From: Amphimedon queenslandica
Lineage: Eukaryota > Porifera > Demospongiae > Haplosclerida > Niphatidae
Length of the DNA: 64,000 nt
Assembly: GCF_000090795.2 (NCBI RefSeq)
Contig: NW_003546423.1
Coordinates: forward strand, 78,512 to 142,511
Reading direction: 5' to 3'
Made by a program: the position numbers and the translations under genes. Under the pieces are notes generated by a model. That model saw nothing but the letters and a program-made list of their open reading frames with translations. It was not told where the DNA came from and searched no databases. Numbering within the stretch: the first letter of the stretch is position 1; each line of letters begins with the position of its first letter. Positions 21,471 to 33,500 of this stretch are shown here, piece after piece.

Positions 21471-22740
21471 TTAGAATAGAGTATTGTTTGCATAACATAC
21501 ACATACAGTATAGTAAATGAATGCATGCCCTCATGACTGCTCACAATAGAGCATTGTCCAATAATGCTCATGACTCATGAAAGAGGACTAAGAAGATACT
21601 GATTGAACATGGTTGATTGATATATATGGTGCTCTCTGTGTGGTTAGTAAAAATATGACAGTCTTCCCTTTGTGCATTACATGTACAGTATATGATTATG
21701 TGCATTCACTATTTGTCTCATTCTCTTTCTCTTTATTTCTTAATTCCCTCAACTTTCTCTTTTCATTCTCCCTCTATTGTCTTTTTTTATTTCTTTCCTT
21801 CTATTTTTCTCCTCCTTTATCTCTCTTCAGGTTGTTATGGTCTGCTACTAATCCTGGATTATTACTAAGGTGATTATTCTCCAAGTGCAGTTGTTCAGTC
21901 ATAAATTGTAAATAATTTTATCAGGCAATTTACTACTTGAGTTGTTATTGCACCAGCCTAAGTTGGCAATTGGCAGGTATAGAATATCCTTCTGGGAGTT
22001 AAAAAGAGGGGATATGTTAATTACATTTTAGCTAGCTGCTATTACATGTATGGTGTACACATAATTTTTATAATTTTAGGTACACTCAGAGAGTTATGTC
22101 GTTTCTGCTAATATTGAGCACACTAGATTTTGTGAAACTGATCACACATGGGGGAAAATACAGCCCAGAAGAACCTTATCAGATACACATACAATAGCCA
22201 AATTTAAAACCTATCTTTATGTGAAATAATGTAAATTTTACCCCTGTTTTTGTGTGTATGTAGTATTGCTAAACATGCTGCATAATTTGTTTGCTTTGTG
22301 TTTGGTACTAAATAACATGCAAAAATGCTCTCATGACTTTTCACAACAATAGGCATTGTCAAACAATGCTCATATCAACCATGCATACAGCATGCATGAG
22401 ATTGATATATAGTATTGTTTGCATAACATACATGTACAGTATAGTAAATGAATGTATGCCCTCATGACTGCTCACAATAGAGCATTGTCTAATAATGCTC
22501 ATGACCATACAGCATGCATGAGATTGATAGTATTGTTTCCATAACATACACATACAGTATAGTAAATGAATGTATGCCCTCATGACTCCTCACAATAGAG
22601 CATTGTCTAGTTATGCTGTATGTTGTTTAACAATGCTCTATTGTGAGCAGTCATGAGGGCATGCATTCATTTACTATACTGTACATGTATGTTATGAAAA
22701 CAATACTATCAATCTCGTGCACACTGTATGGTCATGAGCA
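21471..22740. repeat. Direct and inverted repeat cluster
   Basis: A unit of about 100-130 bp containing TAGTATTGTTTGCATAAC, GCCCTCATGACTGCTCAC and AGAGCATTGTCTAATAATGC appears in direct copies near 21,480, 22,400 and 22,510. It appears again in inverse orientation at about 22,620-22,740. The last two copies meet head to head near 22,615 and can form a large hairpin. The pyrimidine-rich element (21,715-21,910) lies inside. Confidence 0.7.
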
Positions 22741-22755
22741 CTTTTAGACAACATT

Positions 22756-23082
22756 GCAGAGCCTGAAATTACAGTTGGACATCAGACGTTTTCCGACCAT
22801 TTTGCTTAATTGTCCGACCAACTACCGTGTTGTTCTACCATTTTGTCTGAACATTAGTAAACAACACAAAATTTTTATTAGTAATTATTACTAAATTAAT
22901 GGTTATGCTTTTGTAAAAAAATTTTTTAATTAAACTCACTAACAAGCACACACATTGACACATAAATGACCCCTAATATGTGTAAAAAGGATAAATGAAC
23001 ATGTTTGACCATTTCATTCAAATGTCAGACTGTGTTCAGACATAATGTCAGAACACTGTTTGAATGTAATTTCAGGCTCTGC
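22756..23082. mobile_element. 327-bp MITE with GCAGAGCCTGAAATTACA termini
   Basis: Terminal inverted repeats GCAGAGCCTGAAATTAC / GTAATTTCAGGCTCTGC, flanked on both sides by ATT. It interrupts the inverted repeat unit described at 21,471-22,740: host sequence AGACAA... continues as ATTGTGAGCAGTC after the element. Non-coding, so non-autonomous. The transposase family is not assigned. Confidence 0.7.
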
Positions 23083-24015
23083 ATTGTGAGCAGTCTGAAG
23101 GCATACATTCATATGATGGAGTTTTTAATAATATTGAGGAGTCTTTAATATAGTGAGCAGCTTTTCACTTCCTTGTTTTTCTGTACAATGGGTTTTTACA
23201 CATAATAGGCTAGGAAAAGAGCACTTGGTGGTAAGAAACTATAATGCTAAAATCAACTATAGGCTAACATAAAATGCAATGAGTGATTGAACTTTTCAAA
23301 TGTTTTATGACTTTTATCTCATCAAACACTTCAACCTAAACATCATCACAACTCACTTTAAACTCCTGGACCACAAGCTAAACTGTCTGTTCGGTGTTAT
23401 GGTCATGTCTAAGACCTGAAACTTCACTTTTGATGCCTTTGACAACTGGGAGGACATGTTGACTCTGTAGGGAAACATTTGCATAGTCAGATTAAGCACT
23501 TCCTTCCTGTGATGCATAATAGATGTATAACCCACAATGATGTGCATGTAGAGTAACATGATGTTTAACTATAAAGTATATGTACAGGCTGCAGTGTTCA
23601 GTGTCCAAAGCATCAGTCATAACTGGAAAATCTATACAAAAATTAATAATTATTCTAAATAACACTTTCAATGGTCCAGGAATTTCAATTGGATGGTTAT
23701 AATACCCATACATAAATGACATGATTCTCTTTGAAACCTACTGTTGTGCTCCTTTGGAATGTCTCTCCTTATAAATCAGTGATTAAAAAAAATTTAACGT
23801 AGACCTGGTAAACTATAGATAGCGAACAATTTTTTCTTAGTCTTCAATTTTTTTCAATTTCATTTTAATAATTTCTGTGGTATTATTAATCAACACGTAA
23901 ATAGAACTGCTAACAAAAATAATCATGTGAACTCATTAAATTCTAGCAAAAGTTTGAAAGTACCTTTAAAATTCACACACAAGAATACCACATACAGCAA
24001 CTATCATAAACTAAT
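23083..24015. other. Intergenic downstream of VPS13
   Basis: No confirmed gene. One exon-like patch at 23,356-23,468 on the minus strand has an acceptor-like TCCCTACAG, reads VNMSSQLSKASKVKFQVLD..., and ends at a donor-like GTGAGT. No partner exons were found. Confidence 0.35.
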
Positions 24016-27000
24016 TTAAAGTTTTAAAGCAAAAGTGTTATATGATTGTAGTGATAATGCCACAATCTTTTTGGCTTTGATCTCATTTGGGATGTTGAGG
24101 GAAAAGTTTGACTTGACTGACTTTTTCCCACCAAATCCAAAGACTCCTCCTTGGTGCTCCATTCTAGGAAACAGAACAGCTCGTTCAGCACCAGTGCTAC
24201 TGGATAGAAAAGGTTTGTCCACAACTTCTTTCATTTCCATAGACCAATCACAAGACCATTTATCAAAAAATGTGTTCTTTCTCAGTATCATCACTTGCCT
24301 AAGAAAACAAAAAAGAAATATTAGGAGCAATAATAAATAGAGGGAGGAAACAAAAGAGAGTGATTGTTATTGTTCCATATATTACTTGTCAGTTGCTATG
24401 AATATCTTTATTGGATCATCATTTAAATCAACATGACCAATGTATTCCTCTTTACCATAAAGCTCTCCATTATTGTAATCCTATAGGACATAATTAAATG
24501 CAAAAGCTATTAAAATTTCATGACTCAAGAAAATGATAAAATTGCCCAGTATAACTAATTAAATGACTGAAGTGCAATGTGCATACATATATGATCAAGA
24601 GCGGAATCATCCACTCTTGATATGAATGACTCACAATAAAGACTGCATAACCTGAAGCAACGGTCAGAGAGAATGGACGTATAACCTGCAAAGAAAAGAA
24701 TTGAAATTCTTGGATGCATTTCCATTCTCAATACCTTATCATTTCCTATGTAACGTGCAATACGAAGCTGCATCAAATTGAGTTCACCTACTTGAGTAGT
24801 CCTGGACAACAGATATAGAGAATGAGTATTATCATTAGCACATTACCTTTGTACTGCTAGTAGTGTAGCACTGGTGAAGTCAATCAAGCCACCAGTTGGT
24901 TTGAAAACAAGACCCAGGACACCTTTACCAGTACCTTTGATGAAACCAAGTACACCTTCCTTCATTGCACCTATTACAAATAATTATAATTTAGTACAAC
25001 AAGGCAATATATATGAGGTTTAAATAATAAAACTATTATGATGAACTATTAATCTTACAAGCAATTATAGTATGTGATTATTGTGCATTTGTAATAATAA
25101 CATTTTTTTACCTTTCACAGGTTGTGTCACAATACCAGTCAGACCTTGATAAAACCCCTAACAAACCACAACCATACATGTACATAGTAATATCAATCAT
25201 TATTATTACTTTTCCAAGTGTTTCAACTCCTCTACCAAATGACTTTTGTTCTGGCCTGCTTTCCTGATATTCACTGTCAAAAGTCAATTTCGCAAAACTA
25301 TCTCCTAACACACGAGTAACACCAGCACCTATTCCAATAACACCACCTGGTGGAGATGGGAAGATTGAGAAAAAAAAAGAAGAGAGTAGTATTAGGTTTG
25401 CGTTACATGGCTGCAACATTTTGATAAATTAATGACTATAGTTACTCACCAACAGTTCCACCAATGAATTGATGTGTTCCTAGAGCTAAGCCTTCAAAGA
25501 ATTCCTCAGGTCCAACAACTGCTCCCTAAAACACACAAAGTTTAGTAGTTACAAGTTTAGTTGATAGACACAACTTGATATTAGGATCATAGAATGCTGT
25601 TATAGCTCATACATAAACACAATGGCACTGAAGCAGTGACAGGCAAAAATAGGCACCAAATAAAGATGAGACAAATATGAACAAAATAACTGACAACATG
25701 TAACTGATATTGTTGTGTAAGTACTAACTTGGAATGGTTGGTAAAAAAGGTCAACTGTTCCTTCAGTAAATCCACGAAGAAAGCCAACAGGGTTGCCTAT
25801 TACTTCCAAACTCAACACAACACTGTACAACTGATACAAGAACTAACAAGAAACAAACAATAATTATTACTTAACAAAATGAATGAGGGAATGAGTCATA
25901 CTTGTTGCTTGTAGTGGTCAATGATGCGATTCTGCAATGCTTTGGTTGTTAAAGCTTGCTCCTTTATCTCAAAATACCCTAACCTATTAAAACATGTAAG
26001 CATGAGGGAAGAATTGTGCAAATCCTCGACTAATTTTTGAAAATACAATTATGAGAAATATAATGTAGCTAGGACAATACATGAAATTATTTGTGAATTG
26101 CAAGACATTGTTTTCTCCTCAATCACTCTCATATCATTCAAGAAATGCTACATATACAATGCTATGTGGCAATAGTAATTAAGCAAATTCAAAATGAGAC
26201 TAAATTATGAAACTTTAATTACTTCAATTCAGCATCATTCGCTTGAGCAAAAAGACCAACAACAGATGTGATCAAGTTAAGAACATATTTAAATATAAAA
26301 TTCTGATCTGCAAAAAAGCTGATCTCTTCTTTCTTTTTATCAGAAAGCTTCAATGAAAAAGTAAGGTGAAGCTAAACAATGATAAAGAAGTATTAAAATG
26401 AATAGAATAAGATATTATAGTATCATTATTTTTATTATTGCTTAATTATATTTCTTTACTTACATCAATAGGAGACAGATGAACAAACTTAAAGAATGTT
26501 TTATTAATTGATGAAGAACTAGCCTTGAGATTAAACAAAAATATGTAATTATAGATCCTGAGTACAATATGACTCTTACTGAAGAAGTTGCTACAAGAGT
26601 TTGAAGTGATGTCTTTGTCATTTTTATCTGCTCTTGCAATAGCTCCTCCTATACAAGTAAACATAATCACAAGTATGCTAAATGAGGTAAACAACATGAG
26701 CTTCATGAGCTGACAAGCACTACAATACAGTACATGACTTTGAAGCAAATTAAAAAATTCGTAAAAATCTAATTGCGGTCAGAATCAGCTCACACTTCCT
26801 ACACAACATAAGTATCTACATATATATGCATTAGAAAAATTACAAAAGTGAAAAAGTCCCTCCTTTTCATTTTAGTAAAATTTGGCCGATTAGGGTCTAT
26901 GCATCAGAAAAATTATAAAAGTGGTAAATTCTTTTTTTCCATTTTTGGTGAAATTCAACCGACGACCATGTACTATAGTACAGGGACTTTGGTCTAACTT

Positions 27001-30000
27001 TGGAGCAACTTCAAAAATTTGTAAAAAATCCAATTGTAATTGGAATCAGCTCAAACTTCTTACGCAACATGTATGCATTGGAAACAATTATAATTTCTCC
27101 TTGTCATTTCTGGTAAAATTTGGCCAAAGGCTATGTACACATAATACAGAGTCTTTGGCCTAATTTTAATTTTGACAATCCACTGACAAGAAGCTGCATG
27201 AGCACTGTGCCAAAGTCCCATGGAAAATTCTATTTACATGCCATGTAGCTCCAAATTTTGTTTGCCAAAAATTCAGCACTTTTGTATTACAAAATTTTGC
27301 TTCATGTGGATAGTATGCACATTTACAAGAGATATGACAATTATTTACAAAAATTAAGAAATTTAGATTTTTGACACATATTTTGACTGAAAAATTTAAA
27401 GAATTACATTAAACTAATTTTGCTCATGCTTTAAAATGATTTAATAATACTAACATCATTTTTGGGTGCAGCTAAGAACTGAAATAATGGAATCAGCTCA
27501 ACGAGCCAGTCAAGATCAATGATGAGTCCCATCTCTTGTATGAGCGTTTGCAAGAATCTTTATGAGAAAAAAAGAGAGAAAGAAAATTACATGGAGTTAG
27601 TAGTAAAAAGAGGAAGAGATAGAAAGAGAGAGGGAGAGAAAAAGGATGAGGAAGTGAGAGAAAGGTGAGTGGTAACATTAAATCCAACAACTGACTGTAT
27701 GTCATGATTATTCTTAAGAACAAGTGATAGCTCCAGGAAAGGTTTTGGAGGAGCAGAAGATCCAACTTTAGGAGGAGGTGGATAGCAGTAGAATATTGAT
27801 GGATTACGAGCATTAGGCAACTGATTGTCAACCTAAAAATAATGCACAAGTTGAAAATTAAACCCCAAATTAATCATGATAGTTTCTGAATAAATTATAA
27901 TACATGTACATAAAATTACTAAACAACAAAAAGTGCCTCTTCCTCTATCTTTCATTTATTCTCTCCCTTTCTCTTGTCTTAATAAACTGATCCATCGTAT
28001 TGTAGTAATTTTTATTACCTGCACTTTGTTAATTCTTAAGTTAAATGTTGTCATTTGTTGCGACTTAGTCACTTTAACAGTTAGTCCATTAAAATAACTT
28101 CTTCTCAGTTTACTCCTTTTGTCTGAATTTATCAAATACACCTAACAAAGTAAGAGAACAGACATCAAGTCAATAACCTATTACATACAATGTACATGTA
28201 CATGCATGTATACATTAGCCAAGTGTCAGTAGGATTAGTAGGTTAGTAGGATTAGCACTATAATTCTACTACTAAATTCCATTAGACTTTGGTTACTGCA
28301 TAGTGGGTAAATTTGGAGGGGATTAAATTTGGCGAATTTGGCATTTTGATAGCCATTCGCCAAAATAAAACCCCACTATTTTGAGCCATTATACGCATGC
28401 TCAATGGCACGTGGCCACAAATTCACCAAATTAAAACCCGCCAATCACCAAAATTTAGCAATTCACCAAAAAAATTTAGCCCCTCCAAATTTACCCGCTA
28501 TATGGTAGATTCTTAACGTTTGGCTTTAAAATCGATTATAGCTACAGTATACAAGTACACTAGTATCAAATCACTTTTACACTGATACTATTACTGGTGG
28601 GAATTTATACTGATAGATTGGTGGTTTTGTGAAGAAAGAAGAATCGGCATATACATGGCTACAAAAATCACCAATATTACAATTGTCAATCCAACATAAA
28701 CTTCACTAACATTTCATCTTATATCTGCTAAAATCAATGATACAATAAGCTATAATATTAAAAATTTTTAATGGCATAATTATGCTTATTTTTCTTGTCA
28801 ATCTATGGAAATTACCTCATCTTCATTGGAGAACTCAATTGATACATCACCAGATATCTTGATGACTTCATTCTTCTTTTTCTTCCCATACAGCTCCTCA
28901 AGCTTGTCTGAGACTTCAATCTCAACTGCCTTCCATTGCTTGCGAGACTTTTCAATCTCCCACAAAACAGGGGACCTAAAAGTATGCAATGAAAGATTTA
29001 AAACATGGACTATAGAGCTTTGTGATCAGAATAAACTAAAATAAATGTACAACTAAGTAAAAAAATTAAAAAAACTATGGACTATAAGAATCTATATGTA
29101 TTTTCTTATTTTAGAATTGTCAAAAAATTAGTAACCATGCATGTATTAGAGAAAATGCAAGAAAACTATGATATTCATAAAAGCAAAACATGATAAAAGT
29201 CCCTGGCATACAAGTATATACATACATCCAATACTTACTGTGGTAGGCCAATGTAAGCAACTTCAATCCCTTTATTACTGTTAACCAGTGAGAGTCCAAT
29301 GGCTACTATTGATAGTGTAGCATTAAGAGATGGTACGGAGCGGGTCCCTAGCGCAGTATCTACTACTTCTTTGTCAGGAGTGAATAACAGAACACGTTGC
29401 AAGTCATCAGTAAATGAGACCCAATAACCTAATGGTTAATTAAAATAGAAAATAGTTTGTCACATTATTTTTCATTATAATACTCAATTATACACTCTTG
29501 CTTGCAAGTGTGTTCATGTCTTTCTGACGATATGATTTTTAAGGCTCTGTGGTTAATTTAAAACATTTAATTTCATGGGAAATACTGTGGTACATGTATT
29601 TAATTAGCAATAATAAAGTATACCCTTATTGTCATCTGTTGCCATTTCTTTCTGTCCTTCTCCTCCTCCTCCTCTGATTCTCTTCACACTTCCCTTCAGT
29701 TTAGCAGTAGCTAGTGAAATGCCAATAATTTGCTTCTTTAAATCAGCCTCACCGCCATCAGCTAATGAAAGATAAATGCTTCCATGATCATCCTACAAAA
29801 GTACATTGAGGATCATTGTATAACTTATGACAAGACTTTAATTTAATGTATCAAGTATTTAAAGCTATTATCTGTTATCATTCTATTATTAGCTACCACA
29901 ATAAGTTGAGATTTTTAATTCTTTCTAATTGCAGGTAATCAATTGCAATATAAATTGATGTGCATAATTAGTAATCACCAATCCACAATTATTAATTCCC

Positions 30001-30503
30001 AACCAACACCCCAGCTACATGTATATGGCGTGACCTGAATACAGAATATACTACAGGAGGAGATGTGCAGCACTGCCATAGGACATAAAAAATTTAATAA
30101 TTAACATACATTATTTATTATGCTAGTAAACTACTAATTGGCTGTTTTTTACTTACTTTAAGACTATATTTTTTGAATGAGGTATTAGTGCCCTCCTTTC
30201 TCCATAGTACCTCCTTTTTTGCATTCAAATCATCCCACACAAATAGCCTGGAGACTCCAGATGGAAGTACTCTCACTTTAACAACACTGTCACCCTCTCT
30301 ATTTTGAAAAAGAGCCAAAAGAAAAAGAGGAGCAGTCAGTAAGAAAGAAATTTATACAGAACATACTTTGTAGCTTGCCCGTATTCGATATTGACTGGTA
30401 GTGTATTAATTAGCTGAAGAGGAGCAGCTCCAGTAGTGTATGGAAGGAATGTAATGACATTAGCAAAGCCTGACACCGACACATGTACTGTCACTGCAGA
30501 TAC
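24016..30503 (-). CDS. VPS13A: VPS13 exon block 3 (C-terminal region)
   Basis: Exons: 30367-30503, 30157-30298, 29624-29792, 29239-29428, 28816-28975, 28019-28141, 27696-27832, 27455-27557, 26580-26648, 26464-26523, 26223-26371, 25902-25983, 25729-25842, 25450-25525, 25210-25346, 25112-25157, 24847-24970, 24735-24801, 24635-24685, 24386-24480, 24016-24298. They encode NVITFLPYTTGAAP, FVWDDLNAKK, SFTDDLQRVLLFTPD, then the conserved VPS13/ATG2 C-terminal helices and PH-like end. At 27.68 kb the donor GTCAGT (exon edge 27,696) is required to keep frame; the later in-frame GTTACC would break it. Confidence 0.93.
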
Positions 30504-33500
30504 CTATTGAAATACTCAAATATCACTTATATTTACTGAGCACATGTACATGGAGTAGACTGGTAGGATTTTCCACTAAGTGAGTTAAAATGCTACCACA
30601 TTACTAACTTTATCCCAAAATTGGCCCGTTTTAAAGATGCTCATAGTCTCGCCCCGCCCCTTCACTACTCACAGGTAGCGAAGGGGTGGGCCACCGGCCA
30701 GACTAAAATGTTCATAACTCAAAAAATATTTGTTAGAATTAGCTCAAAATTTCTACGTAGTATAAGAACATCAATGTGTATTTTAAAATGTAATAAAAGT
30801 TTTGGGTGATTTTGGAGCCATTTTCTAAAAAAACCATGGGCTATAGCCTTGGGCATTTTTCGGAATTTTGACATTTTCTTAAAATGGCCGTAACTTGAAA
30901 AATTAAAGCCGGAATGAGCTCAAACTTTCTACACAGCATAAGGACATCAATATGTACCAGAAAATGTAATAAAAATTTGAGGTGTTTATGGAGCCATTTT
31001 TTTGAAAAACCATGGGGATATTTTTTGGAATTTTGACATTTGTGACCATAATTGACAAAAGGGCCCTTATGGCGGATTTTTAAATTGATCGTTATAATGG
31101 AAAATATCAACCTGTGAGTGCTTTGTTAGACAATCATTGTTTCTAAAAGTTTCATGGTAACTTTTTGCATCCTGTGGAGTAATTTTCTGATAAATGGGGC
31201 TCAGGAAGTTGGATTTCTTAGGCTAGAAAGACAAATTTCACTACCCGCCATAAGGTACCTTTTGTCAATTATGGTCACATTTTCTTAAAATAGCCATAAC
31301 TTGAAAAATTAAAGTCGGAATGAGCTCAAACTTTCTACAAAGCATAATGACACCAATATGTTTAAAAAATGTAATAAAAATTTGGGGTGATTTTGAAGCC
31401 ATTTTTTGGAAAAAAACCATGAGCTATAGCCTTGGGTATTTTTCAGAATTTTGACATTTTCTTAAAATGGCTGTAACTTGAAAAATTAAAGTTGGAATGA
31501 GCTCAAACTTTCTACAAAGCATAATGACACCAATATGCATCAAAAATTGTAATAAAAATTTGGGGTGATTTTAGAGCCATTTTTTGGAAAAAACCATGGG
31601 CTATATATAGCCTTGGGTATTTTTTAGAATTGGCTCATTTTCTTAAAATGGTCATAACTTGAAAAATGTTTGTCAGAAACAACTCAAACTTTCTACACAG
31701 CATAAGGGCATCAATATGTATCAGAAAATGTAATAAAAATTGGGGGTAATTTCGGAGCCATTTTTTTGAAAAAACCATGGGTTATATATAGCCTTGGGTA
31801 TTTTTCAGAATTTTGACATTTTCTTAAAATGGCTGTAACTTGAAAGATTAAAGTCGGAATAAGCTCAAACTTTCTACAAAGCATAAGGACACCAATATGC
31901 ATCAAAAAATGTAATAAAAATTTGGGGTGATTCTGAAGCCATTTTTTGGAAAAAAACCATGGGCTATAGCCTTGGGTATTTTTCAGAATTTTGACATTTT
32001 TAAAAATGGCCATAACTTGAAAAATTAAAGCCGAAATGAGCTCAAACTTTCTACAAGGCATAAGGACACCAATATGCATCAAAAAATGTAATAAAAATTT
32101 GGGGTGATTTTGAAGCCATTTTTTGGAAAAAAAAAAATGGGCTATAGCCTTGGGTATTTTTCAGAATTTTGACATTTTCTTAAAATGGCCATAACTTGAA
32201 AAATTGAAATCGGAATGAGCTTGAACTTTCTACAAAGCATAAGGACACCAATATGTATCAAAAAATACAATAAAAATTTGGGGTGATTTCGGAGCCATTT
32301 TTTTTAAAAAACCATGGGCTATAGCCTTGGGTATTTTTCAGAATTTTGACATTTCCTTAAAATGGCTGTAACTTGAAAAATTGAAATTGGAATGAGCTCA
32401 AACTTTCTACAAAGCATAAGGACACCAATATGTATCAAAAAATGCAATAAAAATTTGGGGTGATTTCGGAGCCATTTTTTTGAAAAAACCATGGGCTATA
32501 GCCTTGGGTATTTTTCAAAAATTGGCTCATTTTTCAAAATGGCCATAACTTCAAAAATGTTTGTCGGAAACAACTCAAACTTTCTACACAGCATAAGGGC
32601 ATCAATATGTATCAAAAAATGTAATAAAAATTGGAGGTGATTTTGGAGCTATTTTTTTGAAAAAATCATGGGCTATAGCCTTGGGTATCTGAAAAATTGA
32701 AGTTGGAATCAGCTCAAACTTTTTACACATAAGCATAAGGACCCCAATATGTATCAGAAAATTTAATAAAAATTTGATGTGATTCTAGCGCCATTTAAAA
32801 AAAAACCACAGGCAATATAGCCATTGCTTCTTTTCAAAAATTGGCATATTTTAAAAATACTCATTACTCAAAAAATATATGTATCAGAAAATGGGGGGAA
32901 CATGGTGGTTTCATACCACATACATGTACCAACATCTTTTGTTAAGACCAACCATTCTTCAATTATTTACTGGGCACAGATATTATACATGTAAGTGTGG
33001 CTGCATAAAAGCAACTTTAAAAATTCACTAAACAATATGCCAAAAATCTTGTATAGAAAATGTAATAGGGTCCATTACATTTTCTGATGCATTTACTTTT
33101 GTTCTTACCTTAGCTGAGTTGAGCCTTAACAAATAAGAGCCTTTAATCCTGTAATCAAAAGGGCTTGACCAAGTAGTCAGTGATGGCTCATCAAGAACAT
33201 CAACTAATATTTTACCATTATTAATTTGTGGCCAAAAAGACACAAACTACATAAATACATATAAAAAGGAATCATATTGATTGATTTGGCTAACCTCTTT
33301 TGGCTTTAATTTGATAGTGTCACTCACTGGCCGATCATACTCCAATACAGTTATAATATCCTATTTATGAATTATACATGTAGCTTATTGCATTGATCAA
33401 TAAAAATGCAGCATATACAATGTATACATACACATGTATTTGATGCTGTAAGAAAAATTGAAAGTTTACAACCTTTTGGAAACTAATTTTATAATTTTCT

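Noticed and set aside
27677-27695. VPS13 exon extended to the GTTACC donor
   Set aside because: The following exon would be out of frame; the GTCAGT donor at 27,696 keeps the conserved IQFLQTLIQEM junction.
30841-32082. Minus-strand frames of 89 and 123 aa in the tandem array
   Set aside because: They repeat with the 178-bp unit and have no independent coding signature.
30706-32890. CRISPR-like array
   Set aside because: Units are contiguous and about 178 bp long with no unique spacers, within an intron of a eukaryotic gene.
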